Part shown: positions 1 through 5,988 of the stretch, piece after piece | Position numbering within the stretch: position 1 is the stretch's first letter | Layout: each line of letters opens with the position of its first letter | Notes under the pieces: generated by a model | Seen by the model: only the letters and a program-made list of their open reading frames with translations | Told to the model about the DNA's origin: nothing | Databases searched by the model: none | Made by a program: the position numbers and the translations under genes | Origin: an uncultured Bacillota bacterium | Lineage (GTDB): Bacteria; Bacillota; Dehalobacteriia; UBA4068 | DNA length: 12,489 bases | Reading direction: 5' to 3' | NCBI GenBank assembly: GCA_934427095.1 | Contig: CAKRYM010000025.1 | Location: 1 to 12,489, forward strand

Positions 1-1
1 T

Positions 2-1129
2 GTGGTGCAGCCGGGGGATACCCTTTATCGTATCGCCCGGGATTACGGCGTGACAGTGGCAGATTTGTATCGGAATAATCCTGGCTTGATGGGGGACAGT
101 TCGCTGATGCCCGGCATGCGACTGGCCATTGCCTATGTAGAGGAAGGCGTGGCGCCGATTTATGTTTCTGGTTACACATATCCAAGCGTGGATGAAAGCA
201 TCTTTCGGCAGGTGTTGCCCTATCTGACTGCCATGGACCTGTTTTCCTATGGGTTTAGCCCAGCGGGCGCATTGTTGCCACCAGCTGGGGAGGAGCTGGT
301 GGTAGAAGCAACAAAGCAGGGGGTATATCCCTACTTGGTACTGGTGCCTTTGGATGAACGGGGGAATTTTAACAGCGACTTGATCAGTCAGGTGTTTTCT
401 GATGAGGCAAAACGCAGCCGCCTATTGGGGGAATTGGTGGCGGAAGCAGAGGTCCAGGGCTTCCAAGGCGTTAGCCTGGATTTGGAATATGTACCCAAAG
501 ACTTGGCGGAGACTTATGCAGAATTTAGCCAGGAATTAGGGGATATGCTGCGTAGTCGGGGTCTTTCCCTGCGGATTGCCTTGGCGCCGAAAACTTCGCC
601 TACGCAAAAGGGGATTTTGTATGAGGGGCATGATTACCGAGCTTTGGGGGAAGCGGCCGATAGCGTGCTGCTGATGACCTATGAATGGGGCTATACCTAT
701 GGACCGCCTTTGGCTGTGGCCCCGTTAAACGAGGTGCGTAAGGTGGTGGAATACGCCATTACGGAAATCCCGCCGCAAAAAATTCTGCTGGGGGTTCCCA
801 ATTATGGCTATGATTGGACCTTGCCTTTTGAGAAAGGGCGGCCGGCGGACTCCATCAGCAATCCGGAAGCTGTGGAGTTAGCCCGCCGTTATGGGGCGAC
901 TATCCTTTATGATGAAACCGCCCAAAGTCCCCATTTTCCTTACTATACGCCTGAAGGCGTGGAGCACGTGGTCTGGTTTGAGGACATTCGCAGCATTGCG
1001 GCGAAACTCAGCCTGCGGGATGAGTATGACCTCTTGGGCGTGGGCTATTGGACCATTATGCGTCCCTTTGTGCCCAATTGGATGTTGCTGACCACAGGCT
1101 ATGCCATTACCAAGGGGCCTACTTCCTGA
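2..1129 (+). CDS. LysM and GH18 domain spore-type peptidoglycan hydrolase (YaaH/SleL-like), 5' partial
   Basis: The protein is probably a cell-wall hydrolase of the spore cortex or germination type: LysM binds peptidoglycan and the GH18 barrel cleaves N-acetylglucosamine linkages. Visible residues 1-44 form one LysM module (PGDTLYRIA near the start, then NNPGL and a PGMRL ending). Residues from about 52 to the end form a GH18 fold with the catalytic D-x-E at D160/E162 (GVSLDLEY). The first Asp of the classical DxxDxDxE signature is Gln here and the second is Ser. YaaH-type members also vary at the second position, so I do not read this as inactivation. The frame is open at the left edge. GTG at position 2 is probably an internal Val and the true start a few codons upstream, because LysM begins almost immediately. 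No signal peptide can be judged. The stop lies inside the convergent neighbour's end. Family assignment is firm; the exact YaaH/SleL/YdhD identity is not. Confidence 0.85.
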   Translation: MVQPGDTLYRIARDYGVTVADLYRNNPGLMGDSSLMPGMRLAIAYVEEGVAPIYVSGYTYPSVDESIFRQVLPYLTAMDLFSYGFSPAGALLPPAGEELVVEATKQGVYPYLVLVPLDERGNFNSDLISQVFSDEAKRSRLLGELVAEAEVQGFQGVSLDLEYVPKDLAETYAEFSQELGDMLRSRGLSLRIALAPKTSPTQKGILYEGHDYRALGEAADSVLLMTYEWGYTYGPPLAVAPLNEVRKVVEYAITEIPPQKILLGVPNYGYDWTLPFEKGRPADSISNPEAVELARRYGATILYDETAQSPHFPYYTPEGVEHVVWFEDIRSIAAKLSLRDEYDLLGVGYWTIMRPFVPNWMLLTTGYAITKGPTS

Positions 1130-1466
1130 GCCGATAAAGAATAGGCAAACTCATGGCCGTCCAAAGTAAGCTGTAAGGCAAGCAAATTTGCCCTTTGAGC
1201 TGATACTTTTGTTGGGAATAATCCCATATTTTCCGTTTCAGCTTGCAGTTTAACACGAAGCCCGCGACAAACTCCATGGCGGTAATGCCCATGCTGCTGA
1301 GGAGCGCCGCGGGCAAAAGGGAAAGCCGGGTACGGCTCAGTTTCGCCATCAGCTGCATGCTGGCTCCGCCCAATAGCCCCATGGTCCAATGACTGCGTCC
1401 TCGAAAAGCCAGCTCCAAAAGGGGATAGCCAATGGCGCCAAAAAGGAAAGGTTGTTTGATTCTCAT
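1119..1466 (-). CDS. Small multi-pass membrane protein, CmpB-like (putative ABC-transporter type IV family)
   Basis: This is a 115-residue hydrophobic protein with about four possible membrane segments (roughly residues 5-20, 26-40, 47-73 and 95-112). Residues 69-106 carry the pattern I associate with the CmpB family: G-F-V-L-N, then I-W-D-Y-S at 80-84, then K-G-Q-I-C-L-P-Y-S at 91-99 followed by W102. The biochemical role of that family is poorly defined and no function is claimed. The start is well supported: ATG at 1466 is preceded by AGGAGGTGAT three bases upstream. The gene converges with the LysM-GH18 gene and their ends overlap by 11 bases. A longer-looking frame on the same strand (1099-1389) is a shadow. 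Family recall is from motif memory only. Confidence 0.72.
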   Translation of the reverse strand: MRIKQPFLFGAIGYPLLELAFRGRSHWTMGLLGGASMQLMAKLSRTRLSLLPAALLSSMGITAMEFVAGFVLNCKLKRKIWDYSQQKYQLKGQICLPYSLLWTAMSLPILYRLRK

Positions 1467-1510
1467 TTCATCACCTCCTGGTCAGCGTACCCGTTTTGGA
1501 GGCTTTGCAT

Positions 1511-1547
1511 ACAAAAACAGGACGGCGTAAGCCGATCCTGTTTTTGT
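1511..1547 (-). terminator. Hairpin terminator downstream of the larE-larC-HAD operon
   Basis: The left arm ACAAAAACAGGA-CGGC pairs with GCCG-A-TCCTGTTTTTGT around a GTAA loop, with a single bulged A. Read on the minus strand, the arm ends in a run of five T, so it fits an intrinsic terminator 24 bases past the HAD stop. The A/T flanks are symmetric, so it could also work on the plus strand, where no strong upstream transcript is obvious. It separates the HAD gene from the next minus-strand gene at 1466. Confidence 0.75.
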
Positions 1548-1570
1548 CTCTATTCTGTCTTTCCTTGTCT

Positions 1571-2221
1571 TTAGGCTTGGTTCAGCAAGTCCAAAAGCAG
1601 TTGAGAAAGCTCCGCCACACTGTCCACCAAATAATCCGGTTCAACGGAGAGTAGCTGCTCTCTGACGCCAGCGCCCCAAGTCACCCCTACTGTGGTGCAG
1701 CCGGCGTTTTTGCCGCAGCCCAAGTCATGGATACTATCCCCGATGAAGCAGGTCTCACTAGGGTTTACGCCCAACTTCTCCATGGCATATAAGGCTGGTT
1801 CCGGGTCGGGTTTATGGGCTTTGGTACATTGAAAATCCACTACCGTGCCAAAGAGTTCCGTAACTCCCATGGCTTGCAGGGCATCCATGGTCATATCATT
1901 TCGTTTGGCTGTGACCAGGCCTAGCTTTGCCCCCTGGTCATGGAGGGTTTGTAGCATTTGGGGAATACCGGGAAAGGCTTGAATGGGGAAAAGATCCGCT
2001 TCCTCTGCGTAAAGCTTGCGGTAAACCGTAAGCAGTTCTTGCCCCCGGCCTTTGCCCAGGTATTGTTCGCCGGTTTCCACTAGGGGGATGCCGATGGTCA
2101 GGCGTATTTCCTGATCGGTAATGGGCACCCCTAACTGATCCATGGTCCGGCGCATGGTATGGTGAATTTGCGGCACGCTGTCGTTTAACGTACCGTCTAA
2201 GTCAAATAAAAAGGCTTTCAT
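1571..2221 (-). CDS. HAD-superfamily phosphatase, subfamily IA (phosphoglycolate phosphatase/PpaX-like)
   Basis: The 216-residue protein has all four HAD motifs. Motif I is FDLDGTLND with nucleophile D7 and D9. Motif II is T104 in LVTAK. Motif III is K137 in HKPDPEP. Motif IV is GDSIHDLGCG with D162 and D166. A helical cap lies at about residues 15-85, as in subfamily IA. The tail (WGAGVREQLL...PDYLVDSVAELSQLL) resembles Gph/PpaX proteins, so the enzyme should hydrolyse a small phosphate ester or pyrophosphate; the substrate cannot be read. ATG 2221 lies three bases after the larC stop, and its GGAGG ribosome site sits inside the last larC codons (the KKEEK end), which implies translational coupling. 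It is the last gene of the lar operon. A role in trimming a nucleotide intermediate is only inference. Confidence 0.88.
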   Translation of the reverse strand: MKAFLFDLDGTLNDSVPQIHHTMRRTMDQLGVPITDQEIRLTIGIPLVETGEQYLGKGRGQELLTVYRKLYAEEADLFPIQAFPGIPQMLQTLHDQGAKLGLVTAKRNDMTMDALQAMGVTELFGTVVDFQCTKAHKPDPEPALYAMEKLGVNPSETCFIGDSIHDLGCGKNAGCTTVGVTWGAGVREQLLSVEPDYLVDSVAELSQLLLDLLNQA

Positions 2222-2224
2222 GGC

Positions 2225-3415
2225 CTATTTTTCCTCCTTTTTCTGACAATGAGCTGCGCAAAGGGCGGCCTGATACACCTGTTTCCAGGGAACCTGGGCT
2301 TCTGCTGCGCATTGGCGGACGGAATCCGCTTCTGGGGCTAAGGTATTACCGCTGGCTTTTACCAGCACAGGGCCATAAGGGGTGGCCACGGAAAAACTCC
2401 GGCGAGGCTGGACAAAGCGGCGTTCACGGGTGATGCGGCAACCGATCACCGTGCTTTCTTGGAACAGCAGTTTCGCCAGGAATTGCCCTTGGCCCAGCTT
2501 AGCGATGATTTGGATTTGCCAGGCGGGTCGTGCTTTTTTCATGAAAATAGGCATGGTGCAGACGTCCAGGGCCCCTGCTTGCAATAGGGTTTCGGTTAAG
2601 TGGCCCAAAAGCTCGCCGCTGCTATCGTCTACATTGGCCTTGAGCATTTCGATTTCGTCCTGGTCAAGGCCTAAGTCCGTTTCTGCTTCTGTTTGGCAAA
2701 GCATGGCCCAAAGTGCATTGGGAATGGGCAGCGTGCGGCTGCCTAATCCCTGGCCTTGGCTTAAGAGGGAGAAGGCAGGGGGCGGGGTTTGTTTCGCCCC
2801 TAAGGCAGCGAGCAAAGCGGCACCAGTGGGGGTAATCAATTCGCCTTCCAGCTCTGTTCCGACGAGATGGAACCCTTGCAGTAGCTTGGCCGCCGCTGGG
2901 GCAGGCACAGGTAGCCGGCCATGGGCGCAATCCACATAACCTCTGCTTAAGGGTAAGACGCCGCAATAAACTTCCTCAATTTGCAGCTGGTCCAAAAGCA
3001 AAGCTACCCCGCAAATATCCAAGAGGGAGTCCATGGCTCCTACCTCATGAAAATGGATGTCCTCTGGAGTACAGCCATGGACTTGGGCTTCCGCTTCTGC
3101 TAAACGGGTAAAGGTCTTTTTGGCGATATCCCTGGCCTTGGGGGGAAATTGCGCCTGGTCAATCATGTTGAGGATAGGGGAAAGATGGCGGTGCACATGG
3201 CTTTCCTCCGTACAAAATTGCAGATGCAAGCCCCGTATGCCCAGGCTTTGTCTTTCCTCCACCTGCATGGTCCAATTTTCTAAGGGCAGGCGGCGCAACT
3301 GCTCTTCTACCCAGCCTTGGTCGCCGCCTAAATCCAACAAAGCGGCGAAAAACATATCACCGGCAATGCCGGTAATGGGGTTTAGATAAAGAAAGCGTTT
3401 AGTCGAAGCTCCCAT
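2225..3415 (-). CDS. larC: Nickel-pincer cofactor biosynthesis protein LarC (nickel insertion)
   Basis: LarC inserts nickel, with CTP hydrolysis, into pyridinium-3,5-bisthiocarboxylic acid mononucleotide to finish the nickel-pincer nucleotide cofactor. The N-terminal signature is YLNPITGIAGDMFFAALLDLG at about 10-30. HFHEVGAMDS lies at 121-130 and GELITPTGAALL at 191-202. The LarC2 part begins near 258 (LKANVDDSSGELLGHL) and includes MPIFMKKARP at 288-297. The His-rich loop is reduced to HVHRH at 73-77. At 396 residues it is full length in a single open frame, unlike the Lactiplantibacillus plantarum gene, where LarC1 and LarC2 are joined by a programmed frameshift. ATG 3415 overlaps the larE end by 17 bases and has GGAGG nine bases upstream. 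Confidence in the family is high. Confidence 0.93.
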   Translation of the reverse strand: MGASTKRFLYLNPITGIAGDMFFAALLDLGGDQGWVEEQLRRLPLENWTMQVEERQSLGIRGLHLQFCTEESHVHRHLSPILNMIDQAQFPPKARDIAKKTFTRLAEAEAQVHGCTPEDIHFHEVGAMDSLLDICGVALLLDQLQIEEVYCGVLPLSRGYVDCAHGRLPVPAPAAAKLLQGFHLVGTELEGELITPTGAALLAALGAKQTPPPAFSLLSQGQGLGSRTLPIPNALWAMLCQTEAETDLGLDQDEIEMLKANVDDSSGELLGHLTETLLQAGALDVCTMPIFMKKARPAWQIQIIAKLGQGQFLAKLLFQESTVIGCRITRERRFVQPRRSFSVATPYGPVLVKASGNTLAPEADSVRQCAAEAQVPWKQVYQAALCAAHCQKKEEK

Positions 3416-4289
3416 GGGTTAATCCCTCCAAATCGCAGGTAATATAGCGGAAGCCTAATTTTTGCAGGGCGGGAAGCAAATTATCCCGGTAAGCAGTCAA
3501 GTGGCCTAACAAATTTTCCGGCACCTGAATCCGGCAAAGATCCTGATGAATCCGCAGGCGGCAATGAGAAAAGCCCAACTCATGGAGGATTTCTTCTCCG
3601 GCATCCGCTTTTGCCAGCAAGGCTGGGCTTAAGGGGGTATCATAGGCAAAGCGGGTAGCGAGACAGGGGGAAGAGGGCCGTTCTGCCACACTTAGCCCAA
3701 ATTCCCTGGCCAAAGCGCGGATTTCCGCCTTACCTAACCCCACGTCAGCCAAAGGATGCAGCACATGTAGCTCGGCGCCGGCTTTCATCCCCGGTCGAAA
3801 ACAGATTAAATCATCGGCCTGGCTCCCTTCCGCTAGGGCAAAAATCCCGTTTTCTTGGGCAATTTCTTTTAGTCTACCGAACAATAATCGTTTGCAATGA
3901 TAGCAGCGATCCCTTTGGTTTTGCTGCACTGCCGGTAAGGAGAGTGGGTCTAAGTTTTCTATGGTGAGGGGGAGGTCCAGTTCTTCACTTACCGCTTGGG
4001 CATTTTCCTTTTCCCCCTTGGGAGACATGGGTAAAGCAAAATACACTGCCAGCAGGGGGCTTATCCCTGCCGCCAGTGCAGCTTTGGCCAAGATGGCGCT
4101 ATCTACGCCGCCGGAAAAGGCCATGGCCAGCCCAGCGGGACAATTTTGGGACAGATGCTGGAGCAGATTTTCCCAGGATCTGGTAAGATTTTCCTGTTTC
4201 ATAAGGGTAACATTTCGCCCTGGAAAGAAAAATTCCTCTTGGTGGGGATTTCTTCCACAAAAATAGCAAGAAAAGGAGGAAGCAGGCAT
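3399..4289 (-). CDS. larE: Nickel-pincer cofactor biosynthesis sulfur transferase LarE
   Basis: LarE adenylates and then thiolates the carboxylates of the pyridinium mononucleotide made by LarB; LarC follows. The PP-loop SGGVDS is at residues 59-64 and the RPSSPCLATRF motif places the reactive cysteine at C209. RCYHC gives two further cysteines, C129 and C132. Such a three-cysteine set is described for [4Fe-4S]-type LarE (as in Thermotoga maritima), in contrast to the sacrificial single-cysteine L. plantarum enzyme. The start is uncertain. The longest reading begins at ATG 4289 and adds about 29 residues, including a CYFC pair, before the usual LarE N-terminus. ATG 4202 (MKQENLTRSW) gives the usual family length. 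Neither has a good ribosome site. An in-frame stop lies just upstream of 4289. It is the first gene of the operon, divergent from the repeat-protein gene. Confidence 0.9.
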   Translation of the reverse strand: MPASSFSCYFCGRNPHQEEFFFPGRNVTLMKQENLTRSWENLLQHLSQNCPAGLAMAFSGGVDSAILAKAALAAGISPLLAVYFALPMSPKGEKENAQAVSEELDLPLTIENLDPLSLPAVQQNQRDRCYHCKRLLFGRLKEIAQENGIFALAEGSQADDLICFRPGMKAGAELHVLHPLADVGLGKAEIRALAREFGLSVAERPSSPCLATRFAYDTPLSPALLAKADAGEEILHELGFSHCRLRIHQDLCRIQVPENLLGHLTAYRDNLLPALQKLGFRYITCDLEGLTHGSFD

Positions 4290-4338
4290 TTCAGATAGAA
4301 TTTTATACTGTTATGCGAATTAGGTCTAATATAGGCTG
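4290..4338. promoter_or_regulatory. Divergent spacer with overlapping candidate -10 elements
   Basis: This 49-base spacer separates the larE operon (-) from the repeat-protein operon (+). On the minus strand TATAAA lies at 4307-4302. On the plus strand TATACT lies at 4304-4309 and TAATAT at 4327-4332. No convincing -35 box pairs with any of them at 16-18 bases. If the minus -10 is real, transcription would begin about 6-8 bases before ATG 4289, which would favour the downstream larE start at 4202. The call is based on position and AT-rich hexamers only. Confidence 0.35.
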
Positions 4339-5988
4339 TTGGATAGAAACTACCGTTTACGGAGGAATCCTATTCTGCATTTACTGATTTATGTTGTCTT
4401 TGGTTTATTGATTATCATTGGGCTGGTGTATTTGTTCAGCCGTTTGGGTCATATGGAACCCAATGTGGTGAATATGGACGAGGAAACCTTGGTACGTACC
4501 TATGGGGATGCGGCCTTGATTAATCTTTATTATAAAGCCCATACCGACGCGGATCGGGAAGAAATTGTCAATTTTATCTTGAACGCCCAGGGCATGAGCA
4601 AGGAAGATTTGGTCAAAGGCCATAAAAAAGCCTCATCTAAACCGGAAAAACCCGTCAAGGTAAAGGCGCCGGAACCGGAGGAGGAAACTTTCCTGCCGAA
4701 TCCAGCAGATTACACCATGGATGAAGATCAACAAGATAAAGAAATCATGAACGAGCTGCTGGACCAAACGGAAGTTATGGGTTATACGCAGTTTGAAGCC
4801 ATGTTTGAGGAAAAGAAAAGTCGCCGCCAGCGGAAAGCAGAGGAAAAAGCCGCTGTTAAAGCCCAGAAAGACGCGGAACATGCCGCAAAAATTGCGGAAG
4901 CCAACGCTATTTTGGTTCGTTCCTCGGAGAGCGGCCAGGTAGAGAAATTTGATAATTTGGATGCTGCCATTGCTTCTGCCATTGCACAAGCCTCTTCCCC
5001 TAAGGATTCCCCGAAGGAAGAAGCTTGGGAAAACGAAACCGTGGTAATGGAAAGCGTACATAGCGGCTCCACCTTGTTGGATTTGGCGCCTACGGTGGAA
5101 ACCCATCCGACAGTTGAGAAAACTCCGGTAGCGGAAGCTGCTCCGGTGGTTGAGGAAAAGCCTGTAGCCGAAGCTGCTCCGGTGGTTGAGGAAAAGCCCG
5201 TAGCCGAAGCTGCTCCGGTGGTTGAGGAAAAGCCTGTAGCCGAAGCTGCTCCGGTGGTGAAGGAAGCTCCAGTAGCGGAAGAAACCCCAGTGGTGGAAGA
5301 AACCCCGGTCATTGAAATTACGCCGCCGGAACCGCCCTTTATTCCGGCGGTCGAGGAAACGCCCGTAGTCGAAGTTGCTCCGGTAGTCGAGGAAACACCC
5401 GTAGTCGAAGTTGCTCCGGTAGTCGAGGAAACACCCGTAGTCGAAGCTACCCCAGTGGTCGAGGAAACGCCCGTAGCTGAAGCTGCCCCAGTGGTCGAGG
5501 AAACGCCCGTAGCTGAAGCTGCCCCAGTGGTCGAGGAAGAGTTGCCGCAGCGTTTCTGCTATTATTGCGGCGCACCCTTGGAAGCAGGCTTCCGCTTCTG
5601 CATCAATTGCGGTATGCCCTTGTCTGGCCGTGCTGAGGAAGCCCCGGCAACGGAAGTTGCCCCGGTAGCGGAAGAAACCCCGGTAGTCGAGGAAGCCCCG
5701 GTAGCGGAAGAAGCCCTGGTGGTCGAAGCAGACCCGGTAGTGGAAGCAGACTTGGTCGAGGAAGAAGCTCCGGTGGTCGAAGAAAAACCCATTGTGGAAT
5801 TAAAAGAAACGTATAGCGGCAAAGCAGCTGGGGAAGAACATCAATATAGCATTGATAAACCTGGCGATATGCTGGCCGATACCATTTTCAACCTGCACAT
5901 TCCGCCCATCCTCAGTTTGGAAGAGATTCTGGACAATGTCAAGGAAATGGATCAGCAGCAGGAAGGAGAGAAAGAAAAGCGTGAGTGA
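4339..5988 (+). CDS. Membrane-anchored zinc-ribbon protein with Pro-Val-Glu repeats, function unknown
   Basis: I do not recognise this 549-residue protein. An Arg-rich N-terminus (R3, R6, R8, R9) precedes one strong membrane helix at about 12-34. Residues 40-95 look folded (EETLVRTYGDAALINLYYKAH...). Residues 130-190 are highly charged and helical, possibly coiled coil. From 259 to 486 acidic P-V-x-E-x-x repeats form a long extended arm. It is interrupted at 406-428 by a zinc-ribbon module, CxxC-x10-CxxC (C407, C410, C421, C424; CYYCGAP and CINCGMP). The tail at 505-536 is again ordered-looking (DMLADTIFNLHIPPILSLEEIL). The start is TTG 4339, with only a weak upstream AGG. CTG at 4336 is the only other codon between it and the in-frame stop at 4327, and the next Met would lose the helix. 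The stop overlaps the pepF start by 8 bases. Charge distribution favours N-in/C-out, but zinc ribbons are usually cytoplasmic, so topology is open. Confidence 0.8.
   Translation: MDRNYRLRRNPILHLLIYVVFGLLIIIGLVYLFSRLGHMEPNVVNMDEETLVRTYGDAALINLYYKAHTDADREEIVNFILNAQGMSKEDLVKGHKKASSKPEKPVKVKAPEPEEETFLPNPADYTMDEDQQDKEIMNELLDQTEVMGYTQFEAMFEEKKSRRQRKAEEKAAVKAQKDAEHAAKIAEANAILVRSSESGQVEKFDNLDAAIASAIAQASSPKDSPKEEAWENETVVMESVHSGSTLLDLAPTVETHPTVEKTPVAEAAPVVEEKPVAEAAPVVEEKPVAEAAPVVEEKPVAEAAPVVKEAPVAEETPVVEETPVIEITPPEPPFIPAVEETPVVEVAPVVEETPVVEVAPVVEETPVVEATPVVEETPVAEAAPVVEETPVAEAAPVVEEELPQRFCYYCGAPLEAGFRFCINCGMPLSGRAEEAPATEVAPVAEETPVVEEAPVAEEALVVEADPVVEADLVEEEAPVVEEKPIVELKETYSGKAAGEEHQYSIDKPGDMLADTIFNLHIPPILSLEEILDNVKEMDQQQEGEKEKRE
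5128..5271 (+). repeat. 36-base tandem repeat array A, four units inside the repeat-protein gene
   Basis: Four head-to-tail 36-base units encode PVAEAAPVVEEK-type 12-mers. Units at 5164-5199 and 5200-5235 differ by one base, the first unit carries gcg instead of gcc, and the fourth diverges at its end. The length is a multiple of three, so copy-number change keeps the frame. Confidence 0.92.
5353..5532 (+). repeat. 36-base tandem repeat array B, five units inside the repeat-protein gene
   Basis: Five 36-base units start at 5353, 5389, 5425, 5461 and 5497 and encode EETPVVEVAPVV or EETPVAEAAPVV. The last two units are identical at all 36 bases and the first two differ by one base. Codon choice differs from array A (gtcgaggaaac versus gttgaggaaaa), so the two arrays seem to have expanded separately. 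A more degenerate version of the same repeat continues after the zinc ribbon, at about 5638-5790. Confidence 0.92.
5963..5968 (+). promoter_or_regulatory. Ribosome binding site that fixes the pepF GTG start
   Basis: AAGGAG lies 12 bases before GTG 5981, within the last codons of the upstream gene. It supports a GTG start and excludes the ATG at 5852, which would add 43 residues read out of frame through the neighbour's coding sequence. Confidence 0.6.

Noticed and set aside
1130..1160. Terminator for the LysM-GH18 gene
   Set aside because: No stem followed by a T run is visible; the region is coding for the convergent membrane protein.
2382..2939. 185-codon plus-strand frame opposite larC
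   Set aside because: It has no recognisable motifs and runs fully antisense to a well-conserved larC.
4782..5312. Long minus-strand frame rich in Thr, Gly, Ser and Ala
   Set aside because: It is the antisense reading of the Pro-Val-Glu repeats; the repeat keeps all frames open. The same applies to 5562-5822 on the minus strand.
5128..5532. Regular 36-base repeats resembling a CRISPR array
   Set aside because: The units are contiguous with no unique spacers and are in frame with a long coding sequence, and there are no cas genes. This is a coding tandem repeat.
5852..5980. Upstream ATG extension of pepF
   Set aside because: It would add 43 residues read out of frame through the neighbour's conserved coding end, with no family similarity. 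GTG 5981 with AAGGAG gives the normal length.
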